Source: Chitinophaga sp. YR573 (lineage in GTDB: Bacteria; Bacteroidota; Bacteroidia; Chitinophagales; Chitinophagaceae). From it: 64,000 nt of DNA. The notes under the pieces are model-generated. The model was not told where the DNA came from. It made no database searches and saw only the letters and a program-made list of their open reading frames with translations. The DNA lies in NCBI RefSeq assembly GCF_900110995.1, contig NZ_FOJF01000003.1, positions 868,001-932,000 on the forward strand, in the 5' to 3' direction. This document shows positions 1 through 8,858 of this stretch, one piece after another. A program made the position numbers and the translations under genes. The stretch's first letter is position 1. Each line of letters opens with the position of its first letter.

Positions 1-1
1 A

Positions 2-2686
2 GGAGGGCTGGACTTATATAATTCTAAAACAAAATCCTTTAAACATTATAAACATAATCCCAATAACCCCAATAGTATCGTCAGTGACCGGATACAAAGT
101 ATTTTTCAGGATAGTGAAGGCTTACTCTGGATAGGAAGTTTTGAAAAAGGATTGCAGATATTTGATAAAACTACTCAGACCTTTACCTCTTTTGTTCCCA
201 AAAAAAGTGCAAACAATCTGAGTGACAACAGGGTCAATTGTATCTATGAAGATCATAACAGGAACATATGGGTTGGTACCAGTTATGGTTTAAACTGCTG
301 GAACAGAAAAAGCAAAACAACAACAGCCTACTCTATAGAGGATGGTTTACCCAATAACATCATATTTGATATATTGGAAGATGCTAAAGGCCGGCTTTGG
401 ATCAGTACTAATAAAGGATTGTCCAGGTTCAATCCGGCAACAAAATCTTTCACGAATTTCTACACGGCCGACGGGCTACAGTCGAACGAGTTTAAGGCAC
501 ATGCAGCTATCAGAAGTCGTTCAGGGATGATGTATTTTGGTGGAGTGAACGGGTTTAATGTGTTTAATCCCGACAGTATAGAAATAGATTCATTTGATCC
601 CCCGTTAATATTAACCAACTTCCAGATCCTGAATACGGATGTGGCAGTCGCCCTCGATGAAAAAGATCCTTCTCCATTGAAAAAAAGTATAGGAGAATCA
701 ACAGAGATTATTTTACCTTATGACCACTCGGTTATTTCGTTTGAATTCGCATCCCTGAACTATACCCTCAGGGAAAAAAAGCAATACATGTACAAGCTGG
801 AAGACTTTGATGAAGATTGGAATCAGCTTGGGACCAGACGGCTGGCTACCTATACTAACCTGGACCCCGGCGAATATACATTCAAAGTAAGAGGACTCAA
901 GAATAATGGGGAATGGTCATCTCATGTAACTTCTGTAAAATTGATTATTATTCCCCCTTTCTGGATGACATGGTGGTTCAGGTCATTAGTAATAGCAGTT
1001 GTTGCAGGAGCGATTGTTTTTATGTACAGACGCCGTATCAGTGCTATCAAAGCACAGAAAGAAGTATTGGAAAAACAGGTAAAGGAACGGACGGAGCGAT
1101 TAGATATTGCTATGAAAGAAGAACGCAAAGCACGGAGAGAAGCAGAACAGGCCAACCGTGCCAAAAGCGTTTTTCTGGCAACAATGAGTCATGAGATCCG
1201 TACACCAATGAATGGTGTAATCGGGATGGCAGACCTGCTGGCCGACAGTAACCTTAACAATGAGCAACAGAAATATGCAGAGATCCTTAAGGTGAGTGGC
1301 GAAAGCCTGCTGAATGTGATCAATGATATCCTGGATTTCTCCAAGATAGAATCAGGCAGGATAGAACTTGAAATGAGAGATTTTGATCTGCGCATCTGCA
1401 TTGAAGAAGTGCTGGATATTTTTGCTGAAAAAGCAGCAAAGGCCGGATTAGATCTGTTATACCAGATAAACCATGATGTACCGGCTCAGATCATTGGAGA
1501 CCGTTTACGGCTGAAACAGGTATTGATGAATCTTGTAGGGAATGCTATTAAATTCACGCCGAAAGGAGAAATATTTGTAGGATTACAACTTGAAGAAACG
1601 TTGAAAGATGATATTGCTGTGATAAGATTTACTGTCAAAGACACAGGTATAGGTATCTCAGAGAAAAATCTTGATAAATTATTCAAAGCCTTTTCACAGG
1701 TAGATGCTTCTACTACCCGTAAATATGGCGGGACCGGCTTAGGACTGGTAATTTGTAAAAAACTGGTGGAAATTATGGGAGGTAATCTCCAGGTTTCAAG
1801 TGAGCAGGAACAGGGGGCCACTTTCTTTTTTACCATCAGCGCCAAAGTGAGTAAAGAACCGCTCATTAACTATGTCAATACCAGCTATGACGATCTCAAC
1901 AAAAAGAAGATATTGATCGTAGATGACAATATGACGAATTTAAGTATTCTTAAAAGTCAACTGGACCAATGGGAGCTTATTACTTTATCAGCAACGTCCG
2001 GTGAAGAGGCATTGAAAATAATCAAAGATAAAATTCCTGTTGACCTGGTACTGACAGACATGCATATGCCTGATATGGATGGTACTGATCTGGCAAAAAA
2101 TATAAGAGAATTTAATCCTCAGTTACCTGTCATATTGCTGAGTTCCATCGGGGAATACAATTTCAAACAAAACGAGGGCCTTTTTGTATCCACACTGGTC
2201 AAACCTATCAAACAGAAAATGCTGTTTACGCAGATTTTCGATACCCTCAAAAACAAGAAAAAACAAACAGTAGATGATGATATTATCATATCCTCTCAAA
2301 CCCCGCATAAAAATTTAGCCAAATTATATCCATGGAATATTTTGCTGGCTGAAGATGATGCTATCAATCAGTTTGTAGCAAAAACCATTCTGGGTAAACT
2401 CGGGTATGAGCCAGACATCGCTAACAATGGGTTTGAAGCTCTTCAAATGTGGGAAAGGAATAAATATAATCTTATACTGATGGATATGCAGATGCCGGAT
2501 GTAGATGGAATTGAAGCCACCAGAACTATCCGCCGGCAAATAGGGGAACAGCCTATCATCATTGCCATGACTGCCAATGCCATGAAAGAAGACCGGGATA
2601 AGTGTATTGATGCTGGTATGAATGATTATATCAGTAAACCAATTAATCAGCATGAACTTATCGACCTGCTGAAAAAATGGATCTGA
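2..2686 (+). CDS. Hybrid two-component sensor kinase, 5' end cut by window edge
   Basis: The reading frame is open from base 2, so the true start lies outside the window; an ATG-like start near 152 would cut a propeller blade. In order: two-component-regulator propeller repeats (blade motifs such as LLWIGSFEKGL and NIWVGTSYGLNCW), a Y_Y_Y domain around bases 690-940, one membrane helix (about 965-1025), a coiled linker, a HisKA domain with phospho-acceptor His in MSHEIRTP (about 1190), a HATPase domain with DTGIGI and GGTGLGL, and two receiver domains (acceptor Asp in LVLTDMHMPD and LILMDMQMPD). It ends after the second receiver without the AraC-type DNA-binding domain of classical Bacteroides HTCS proteins, so it must signal to another protein. 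The propeller half is probably periplasmic and senses a ligand, perhaps a glycan. The signalling partner is unknown; the NarL regulator at 6.7-7.35 kb is only a positional candidate. Confidence 0.93.
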   Translation, partial: GGLDLYNSKTKSFKHYKHNPNNPNSIVSDRIQSIFQDSEGLLWIGSFEKGLQIFDKTTQTFTSFVPKKSANNLSDNRVNCIYEDHNRNIWVGTSYGLNCWNRKSKTTTAYSIEDGLPNNIIFDILEDAKGRLWISTNKGLSRFNPATKSFTNFYTADGLQSNEFKAHAAIRSRSGMMYFGGVNGFNVFNPDSIEIDSFDPPLILTNFQILNTDVAVALDEKDPSPLKKSIGESTEIILPYDHSVISFEFASLNYTLREKKQYMYKLEDFDEDWNQLGTRRLATYTNLDPGEYTFKVRGLKNNGEWSSHVTSVKLIIIPPFWMTWWFRSLVIAVVAGAIVFMYRRRISAIKAQKEVLEKQVKERTERLDIAMKEERKARREAEQANRAKSVFLATMSHEIRTPMNGVIGMADLLADSNLNNEQQKYAEILKVSGESLLNVINDILDFSKIESGRIELEMRDFDLRICIEEVLDIFAEKAAKAGLDLLYQINHDVPAQIIGDRLRLKQVLMNLVGNAIKFTPKGEIFVGLQLEETLKDDIAVIRFTVKDTGIGISEKNLDKLFKAFSQVDASTTRKYGGTGLGLVICKKLVEIMGGNLQVSSEQEQGATFFFTISAKVSKEPLINYVNTSYDDLNKKKILIVDDNMTNLSILKSQLDQWELITLSATSGEEALKIIKDKIPVDLVLTDMHMPDMDGTDLAKNIREFNPQLPVILLSSIGEYNFKQNEGLFVSTLVKPIKQKMLFTQIFDTLKNKKKQTVDDDIIISSQTPHKNLAKLYPWNILLAEDDAINQFVAKTILGKLGYEPDIANNGFEALQMWERNKYNLILMDMQMPDVDGIEATRTIRRQIGEQPIIIAMTANAMKEDRDKCIDAGMNDYISKPINQHELIDLLKKWI

Positions 2687-2715
2687 AAGTTATTTTTTTA
2701 TGTAAATTGAAATCT

Positions 2716-3948
2716 ATGAAACTACCTATTCATGCAGTTATCACCGGGATAACAGTTGTTCTGGCATCCTGCAGCTCACCTTCTATAGAGCATACCGGAA
2801 ATGGAAAGGATACCACAGGAGGAGCTCCCGTTGAAACGAAAGCGCCCAATTCAGATTATAAACCGGCATTCGCCGGGCAAACCCGCATTGCTGGAGTGCA
2901 TACTACAACACCTTATGAAGGAACTATTTTGTCCGACGGACTTGAAGGGCCATGGGGTATTACAGCTTTACCGGATGGCAGGTTGCTGATCACGGAGAAA
3001 AAAGGTGATCTGAGAATCGCTACGGTATCAGGGCAGCTGAGTGCGCCTATTACTGGCATTCCTGCGGTAAATCCGGCCGGACAAGGCGGTTTACTGGGTA
3101 TCCGCGTAGATCCGGATTTCAGTACCAACAGGATGGTGTATTGGGTATTCTCTGATCCGCTGCCTGAAGGTAATTTAACTGCTGTGGCAAAAGGGAAACT
3201 CTCCGCAGATGAGAAGACCATTGAAGGTGCTACCGTTATTTACAGAGCAACACCTGCTTACAAAGGAACACTTCACTATGGAGGAAGAATCGTTTTCGAT
3301 AAGAATGGCAATATACTGATAAGTACCGGAGAGCGTTCTGATCTGGAAACAAGACCACAGGCGCAGCAATTGAACTCTGCCTTAGGTAAGGTGTTACGCA
3401 TTACAAAGGAAGGGAAGCCTGTGGATGGTAATCCATTTGCTGGTCAGGCAGATAAACGTCCTGAAATTTACAGTTATGGCCATAGAAATGTACAGGGACT
3501 CGCCTTCAATCCTGAAACAGGTGATCTCTGGGAAACAGAATTTGGCCCAAGGGGAGGAGATGAAGTGAATCGTATTGAACCCGGAAAAAATTACGGATGG
3601 CCCACCATCACATATGGTATTGAATATGCCGGCCCGAAAGTAGGAGAAGGTATTCAACAGAAAGCAGGACTGGAGCAACCCGTTTATTATTGGGATCCCG
3701 TTATCTCTCCCAGTGGTATTACGTTCTACAGTGGTAATGGTATCGCTGAATGGAAAAATAATCTCTTTATCAGTAGCTTAAGTGGTATGCATATAGACAG
3801 GCTAGTGATCAAGGATAATAAGGTCGTGGGAGAGGAAAGACTACTGGCCACTGAAGACCAACGATTCCGTGATATAGCAGAAGGTAAGGATGGTATATTA
3901 TATGCCATTACAGATAATGGCAGGTTATACAGTATTCATAAGAAATAA
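2716..3948 (+). CDS. PQQ-dependent aldose sugar dehydrogenase-like lipoprotein
   Basis: A 410-residue lipoprotein. I chose the ATG at 2716 because it begins a clean type II signal peptide (MKLPIHAV... to VVLASC); an in-frame ATG at 2677 would add 13 residues before the signal and overlap the sensor gene. The body has the GSDH/YliI-type six-blade propeller motifs: GPWGITALPDGRLLITEKKG near the start, HYGGRIVFDKNGNILISTG in the middle, and ETEFGPRGGDEVNRI followed by NYGWP near the C-terminus. Soluble family members oxidise aldose sugars at C1 with pyrroloquinoline quinone and Ca2+; many Bacteroidota members are annotated from this fold without proof of PQQ use. It lies 29 bases after the sensor kinase on the same strand and may be co-transcribed. 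A strong hairpin follows directly. Confidence 0.87.
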   Translation: MKLPIHAVITGITVVLASCSSPSIEHTGNGKDTTGGAPVETKAPNSDYKPAFAGQTRIAGVHTTTPYEGTILSDGLEGPWGITALPDGRLLITEKKGDLRIATVSGQLSAPITGIPAVNPAGQGGLLGIRVDPDFSTNRMVYWVFSDPLPEGNLTAVAKGKLSADEKTIEGATVIYRATPAYKGTLHYGGRIVFDKNGNILISTGERSDLETRPQAQQLNSALGKVLRITKEGKPVDGNPFAGQADKRPEIYSYGHRNVQGLAFNPETGDLWETEFGPRGGDEVNRIEPGKNYGWPTITYGIEYAGPKVGEGIQQKAGLEQPVYYWDPVISPSGITFYSGNGIAEWKNNLFISSLSGMHIDRLVIKDNKVVGEERLLATEDQRFRDIAEGKDGILYAITDNGRLYSIHKK

Positions 3949-3950
3949 CT

Positions 3951-3981
3951 AAAAAGGCTACGCAAACCGCGTAGCCTTTTT
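3951..3981. terminator. Bidirectional intrinsic terminator
   Basis: A perfect 13-base stem (3951-3963 with 3969-3981) with a 5-base loop, flanked by A-runs and T-runs, sits between two convergent genes ending at 3948 and 3991. It can serve both strands. Confidence 0.85.
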
Positions 3982-3990
3982 TACAATCCC

Positions 3991-5895
3991 TTATCGTGCT
4001 TTAGTAGCATCGTTAAATAAAGATATAAAGTACTTCAATGCATTCTCCTGATTATTGGGTACATCTGCAATAAGTTCAGCAGAAATATAATTTCCTTTTA
4101 TACCGGAAGATTTCAAATACACATTGCCACTGTTGCCCAATAGTTTACTGATAGTTTCACCCTTATTCCCCATTTCGGCAACAGGCATCTTATCACGTAG
4201 ATTTTTAGGACTGAAGAACATGGTCATATTATTTTTTAACAACAGTTCTTTTTGCTGTTTATTCAGATTACCCTTATAAGTGCCTGCATTTATCTGTTCA
4301 ATATCTGTCAGCGATGTACCCATGAATACGATCCCATCCTTTAGAAGAATATGCAGATTGAACGGATTTTTAGTACTATGATAGAGGCTGTAAATATTGT
4401 TTGCAAACAGGACCTTATGTTTGCTGATACCATATTTGAGTAATTTCTCAATCAGATGTGTATCGTCGGAAGAGAACATACATAAGATATCTGGCAGGGT
4501 TTCCATTTTTGTTTGCGTGGTATCCCTGCGCTCATAATTTTCATCATACACATACGTTTGGTATGTTGATTCCCTGGGGGTAAGATTCGTCATCAATATA
4601 AGTGCGTCTCCTTTAACAACTTTCGCGATGGCCTTTTCATCCAGCAGGAGTGAAATCAGGTCGCCACCAAGGTCTATCTCCTCACTAAAAGTACCATAGG
4701 TCTGACTGAATATTTTAGGCAGTTCCTTCAGATAAGACTCTGTATCAAAAGCATAACTCATAAACCCGATCAGGCTATCACTTTTAATATATTTCAGGAA
4801 CTTCTTATTCAGTTTCTTGTCATATATCTTCCTGTAAGCATCAGCCTTGTCTTCATCTAATGCCATTTCTCCTGTTATACGCATATGCTCCTTGTCCATG
4901 TATAACCGGGCATTCACGCTACCATATCCTTTCAGCATATTGCCATACTTCAGGAAATTATAAGGCAGATAACCACTGTAAATACGCTGAAGGTCTGCCA
5001 TCCAGAAGGAACCAAGGGCATTTTTATCCAGACTTCTGAGGTAAGCAGGATTGTTTAAGATGGAAGGATTACTCTTATTCAAAATATCCAGGGAGTACGT
5101 TGCCATCCAGGCAGCGGCAACACTGTCCTTTAAGGCCTCTTGTTCTTTGTAGGCTCTGGTGTATTCGGTTTCCACTACAGGGGTAGGCATAGTCTCCTCT
5201 GATTCCGGAGCTTCCGGTACCGCAGGAATACCAGGTACTTCCTCCGTAACTGCTTCTGCCACCGGAGCTTCAGTTTCGACAGTTGTTTCAGGCATATCAA
5301 TCGTTGCATCCGCAGACTCCACCGTATCTATTATTGCATCAGATACAGTCTCATCATAAGGATTATCGATGTAAGATAAGTCCCTGATACCATAGCGGGA
5401 AGCTGTCAGGGAGTCATGGAAGAAATAAGTGTTCACGGACCCGTGAGCTACATACAGCATCTCATTATTCCACATGAACAGATTTTTCCCGGATGTTGCC
5501 AGTACCCTTATTTCTCCCTGTTGTTTAATTTTTGCGCGTGTTGTATCATTGAAGAGTTTTTCAAATTTCCGGGGATCGGAGAGTGGTATTAATAAACAGT
5601 TATAATTAATGCTATCTGTTTTCTGATAATAATAGTAGATAGTGGAGGAAAGGTTAATGCCTGCATCTTCTATACCTTTATAATCCCCGCCTGTTCTTTT
5701 TGAAACACCATCTAATAACAGCTTTCCTAAAGCAGATGTATCGAATTCTCCTATGGAAAACAGCTGGAACAGCTGATCACTTTTAATGCTGGCTACTGCC
5801 AATGCCTTTTCCGGGATTTTATGTGCAAGATCCTGCGCTACTGCTGTGTATCCTGTAAACAATGAAAGGGTTAGTAATTGTAATACTCGTCTCAT
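3991..5895 (-). CDS. Exported DUF4836-like protein
   Basis: A 634-residue protein with a signal peptide (MRRVLQLLTLSLFTGYTAVAQ). The start of the mature part (IPEKALAVASIKSDQLFQL) and the later EDAGINLSSTIYYYYQ and FFSPKNLRDKMP regions resemble the Bacteroidota DUF4836 family, large periplasmic or outer-membrane-associated proteins of unknown role; I recognise this by pattern only. Residues 178-245 form a low-complexity linker rich in Glu, Pro, Thr, Val and Ala that splits the folded part in two. The ATG lies one base after the stop of the lipoprotein gene upstream (5897-6574), so the two are almost certainly one translationally coupled operon. No enzymatic motif is visible. Confidence 0.75.
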   Translation of the reverse strand: MRRVLQLLTLSLFTGYTAVAQDLAHKIPEKALAVASIKSDQLFQLFSIGEFDTSALGKLLLDGVSKRTGGDYKGIEDAGINLSSTIYYYYQKTDSINYNCLLIPLSDPRKFEKLFNDTTRAKIKQQGEIRVLATSGKNLFMWNNEMLYVAHGSVNTYFFHDSLTASRYGIRDLSYIDNPYDETVSDAIIDTVESADATIDMPETTVETEAPVAEAVTEEVPGIPAVPEAPESEETMPTPVVETEYTRAYKEQEALKDSVAAAWMATYSLDILNKSNPSILNNPAYLRSLDKNALGSFWMADLQRIYSGYLPYNFLKYGNMLKGYGSVNARLYMDKEHMRITGEMALDEDKADAYRKIYDKKLNKKFLKYIKSDSLIGFMSYAFDTESYLKELPKIFSQTYGTFSEEIDLGGDLISLLLDEKAIAKVVKGDALILMTNLTPRESTYQTYVYDENYERRDTTQTKMETLPDILCMFSSDDTHLIEKLLKYGISKHKVLFANNIYSLYHSTKNPFNLHILLKDGIVFMGTSLTDIEQINAGTYKGNLNKQQKELLLKNNMTMFFSPKNLRDKMPVAEMGNKGETISKLLGNSGNVYLKSSGIKGNYISAELIADVPNNQENALKYFISLFNDATKAR

Positions 5896-5896
5896 G

Positions 5897-6574
5897 CTAT
5901 TTTGATAATTGTACTTGATTTGAAATATTGGCTTGTCCGTTAATCAGGTCTGGTATGGCCAGGCGTTGGATAATTGCCTGCTGATTTTTAGAAATCCTGG
6001 CCAGCTTGTTACTGTAACTGGTAATAGTAGTCTCAAAACGCAGGATACTGATATAAGCGGCGGCGCTGAATATCTCCTTATCCCGGTTCTTTAATTGATT
6101 GAATTGCACTTTCACATCGTTGGAATAGCTGTAATCCCTGGTAAACCGGGCTTCCTCCTTATTATAATTGTAAGTGGGGATATTGGTGCTTTTCACTTTA
6201 TATTGCTCCAGGAGAGCTTTGGCAAGATGATTAACGTCCGAAACGTCTTTAAATGAGAAACGGATGTCGGCAACGAAATTTGTAAAGTCGGCAGTACTTT
6301 TAACATTAGAGATGCCCGGCATCCTGCTCAGTTGAGCGACTGTCTTATCTATTTCCTGCTGTATTTCCTGTTTACCGGGTACTTTGTAACCATGAATGCT
6401 GTCCATGAGCATAATAGCTGCAATCCGGTTTTTACTCTGGCTGAAGTTAACCGTCAGTATCATGGAGCCTGTTCCATCTTTCCCCATGGTGATTTCTTCA
6501 ATCACTTCAAAGCAAGAGGTGAAAAATACAGATATAGTCAGCAGGAGTATAACAAAAAGTTTGTTTTTAAACAT
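5897..6574 (-). CDS. Hypothetical lipoprotein, first gene of a two-gene operon
   Basis: A 225-residue protein with a type II signal peptide ending at VFFTSC, lipidated Cys at residue 21. The mature part begins FEVIEEITMGKDGTGSM, a pattern seen in Bacteroidota lipoproteins with a beta-sandwich front (phospholipid or surface-protein like, weak resemblance). The middle is predicted alpha/beta with no catalytic motif. It is followed after one base by the DUF4836-like gene, which suggests a shared envelope function. I cannot assign a function. Confidence 0.7.
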   Translation of the reverse strand: MFKNKLFVILLLTISVFFTSCFEVIEEITMGKDGTGSMILTVNFSQSKNRIAAIMLMDSIHGYKVPGKQEIQQEIDKTVAQLSRMPGISNVKSTADFTNFVADIRFSFKDVSDVNHLAKALLEQYKVKSTNIPTYNYNKEEARFTRDYSYSNDVKVQFNQLKNRDKEIFSAAAYISILRFETTITSYSNKLARISKNQQAIIQRLAIPDLINGQANISNQVQLSK

Positions 6575-6695
6575 GTATAGTTAGCGCATTTGTCCCGGCC
6601 GCGGGCAAAGGTAACATTATATTAACATAAGTGAAATACTGGTATATAGGGATTTATTGACGTTTACGGTATATGTAGAAATAATATCATTTGAC

Positions 6696-7352
6696 TTACG
6701 AAACCAGTTTCGTGATACCCAATCCTGCGTGATTGAACAACTGTGTGAATTCTTTCAATTCAATGATATTGGTGACGCCAAGCTTTTGAAGGATCTTTGC
6801 TTTATGGGTCCCTATTGTTGAAGTATGCGCACACAACAGGTTCGCGATCTGCGAAACGTTTTTCCCTTCAAGTAAATGGGTCATGACTTCCAGTTCCCGT
6901 GGAGATAGCCTGTTAAAGAGACTCAAAGGAGTTCTTTTAGTAGTTTCCAGGCTCTGGATGATATGCATTCCGGGACTTAAGTACTTTTTATTGTTCAGCG
7001 TAGTTATAATAGCTTTTCGGATCTCTGCGTCATCGGCTTCCTTGTTAATAAACCCTTTAACCCCTAATTGAAGATAGATCCTGGCGTAAATTTCTTCCTT
7101 GCTCATAGTCAGGATCAGGATCTTCAGATCCGGACAGAACGCGAAAATGTTTTGCAGTAAATTAATAGAATCTGTTCCAGGCATATTTATATCCAGGATC
7201 GCGAGGTCATAGCTGTTGGTCTTTATTTTTTCCCAGACAGTATCCCCATTACTACATTCATCTATTTCTATATTCAGAAATTCCTTTTTAAGGAGATAGG
7301 TGATCCCGGTTCTTACGATGGAATGGCAGTCGGCTATTAAGAATTTTTTCAT
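6696..7352 (-). CDS. NarL/FixJ-family response regulator
   Basis: A 218-residue receiver plus LuxR-type HTH protein. The ATG at 7352 (MKKFLIADCH) is preferred; upstream extension needs a TTG. The receiver has the acceptor Asp in LAILDINMPG (residue 54) and the conserved Lys in GFINKEA. The HTH reads LSPRELEVMTHLLEGK followed by VSQIANLLCAHTSTIGTHKA, a canonical NarL helix set. Oddity: the acidic pocket reads A-D-C-H where the family usually has two acidic residues, so the second acid, a Mg2+ ligand in CheY-like proteins, is Cys (residue 9). No histidine kinase is adjacent, so the cognate sensor is unknown. It stands alone, 186 bases downstream of the lactone oxidase stop and upstream of nothing obvious. 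Confidence 0.9.
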   Translation of the reverse strand: MKKFLIADCHSIVRTGITYLLKKEFLNIEIDECSNGDTVWEKIKTNSYDLAILDINMPGTDSINLLQNIFAFCPDLKILILTMSKEEIYARIYLQLGVKGFINKEADDAEIRKAIITTLNNKKYLSPGMHIIQSLETTKRTPLSLFNRLSPRELEVMTHLLEGKNVSQIANLLCAHTSTIGTHKAKILQKLGVTNIIELKEFTQLFNHAGLGITKLVS

Positions 7353-7538
7353 AGCGATCAAGAGTTTTGGATAGTAATGATGATCGATTGTTGTCTAAAG
7401 TAGTTGCAAAGTAGAGTAATTTACTCATGTAATACTCATGCCTGTTAACCGATCTATCAAAAAAGAAGCTACAAAATATTGATCTTCATCATTTTAATGT
7501 TTTAAGATTTTGACTTATATCAAATGTCAATATTACAC

Positions 7539-8858
7539 TTAAAAAACATTTTTAATAAATTCGTTCAGGAAAAGGCCATCCGGATCTATATTCTTCCGTA
7601 ATTCCCGGAAATCATTCATTCTGGGATATATTTTCTCTAATACTGTTTTTGACAGATCTGAAAGTTTCCCCCAATTAGGACGGGCATCATATTTTTTCAT
7701 TACATCGAAAAACAGTTGCATAGATGGATGAACTTCTTTTTCACGGTATTCACGTACGCACATCCCGATATAAAAGGTCTCCTGATTATAGGCTGGGCTA
7801 AGCCATGAACTTTCAGCGCCGGTATAACGAAGATCTACTGGGAAGTGGATTTTTTGCTCAGAATGCTCCAGTGTATCCCTGAATTCTTTTAAAGCTTTTT
7901 TATGATTATTATTAAGAACAGGCAGTCCATATTCAGAAACAACCATTGGTACTGTTTCATCATGGACTAATATCTCGAAACTATTCCCGATTCTTGTTCG
8001 TGGAGTAAAAAAATAATTGAGGCAATACTTATTGATTGCAGAAATTAAAGAAGGATCATCATGGCTTTTTATAAACATGGGGGCCGTTAATGCATCTATC
8101 TCTAGATCACGCATTTTTTGTTCATAACTGAACTTTTCCAGCTTGTCTTTTTCATTATATTCTTCTTCGTTTATCCGCTCTGCTTTAAACAAATATACTT
8201 TATTGGTATGCGGAAACCACCATGCCTTAAAGTATTCATAGCGTCTTGCATAATCATCCATGTATTCAATAAACTCATCAAACTCAATAACGGACTCCTC
8301 TGATCTCAGGTAAAATAAGGGTTCACATCTGAATGTTACTTCCGCAATGATCCCAAACATACCGAGGGAAATGGAAGCGGCATCCCATAGAGTATCTCTG
8401 TTTATCTCTAATACTTCTCCTGTTGCTGTTATTATGCGTAAATGCTCAATCTCTGCCGAAAGGCTCCTGTGCTTCAAACCACTACCGTGTGTGCCGGTGG
8501 CTAATGCACCGGCAACTGTCTGCTTATTAATGACGCCAAAATTGGGGAGTGAAAGTTTGTTTTCTTTCAGAACTGAATACAGTTCATGCAAATACATTCC
8601 ACCCTGACAGCGAACGGAATCTTTACCGACTGAAATTAATTTCCGGTAGTTTTTCAGAGAAACTAAAATTTCATTACTGATAGCAATGGGAGAAAAAGAA
8701 TGGCCAGAACCAACCACACGAATCTTTTTCCGCTCTCTTCCTGCCATCTGTACAACTTCAATTATCTGCGCTTCCGTTTCAGGTTCAAAATAGTTCTCAG
8801 CAATACAGGAGTGATTTCCTGCCCAGTTAGTCCAGTTAAAGTTCTTTTTGTTAACCAT
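7539..8858 (-). CDS. FAD-dependent aldonolactone oxidase (L-gulono/D-arabinono-1,4-lactone oxidase family)
   Basis: A 439-residue protein with an N-terminal FAD_binding_4 domain and a C-terminal ALO domain. The flavin loop reads RVVGSGHSFSP; His53 sits where vanillyl-alcohol-oxidase-type flavoproteins attach FAD covalently. ATGTHGSG (120-127) is the second conserved FAD-contact segment. The substrate region HFPVDLRYTGAESSWLSPA aligns by eye with the PVEVRF...LSP motif of animal L-gulonolactone oxidase, but the usual Glu is Asp (342), and the family's His-Trp-Gly/Ala-Lys is Asn395-Trp-Gly-Lys398. Family members oxidise a 1,4-lactone at C2, giving ascorbate or analogues. No signal peptide or membrane anchor is seen. 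Its start overlaps the Nudix/epimerase stop by 8 bases, so it is the last gene of a coupled three-gene operon. Family call is strong; substrate is inferred from context. Confidence 0.9.
   Translation of the reverse strand: MVNKKNFNWTNWAGNHSCIAENYFEPETEAQIIEVVQMAGRERKKIRVVGSGHSFSPIAISNEILVSLKNYRKLISVGKDSVRCQGGMYLHELYSVLKENKLSLPNFGVINKQTVAGALATGTHGSGLKHRSLSAEIEHLRIITATGEVLEINRDTLWDAASISLGMFGIIAEVTFRCEPLFYLRSEESVIEFDEFIEYMDDYARRYEYFKAWWFPHTNKVYLFKAERINEEEYNEKDKLEKFSYEQKMRDLEIDALTAPMFIKSHDDPSLISAINKYCLNYFFTPRTRIGNSFEILVHDETVPMVVSEYGLPVLNNNHKKALKEFRDTLEHSEQKIHFPVDLRYTGAESSWLSPAYNQETFYIGMCVREYREKEVHPSMQLFFDVMKKYDARPNWGKLSDLSKTVLEKIYPRMNDFRELRKNIDPDGLFLNEFIKNVF

Noticed and set aside
5159-5359. Ser/Thr/Val-rich plus-strand frame
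   Set aside because: It is the complement of the acidic linker of the DUF4836-like protein.
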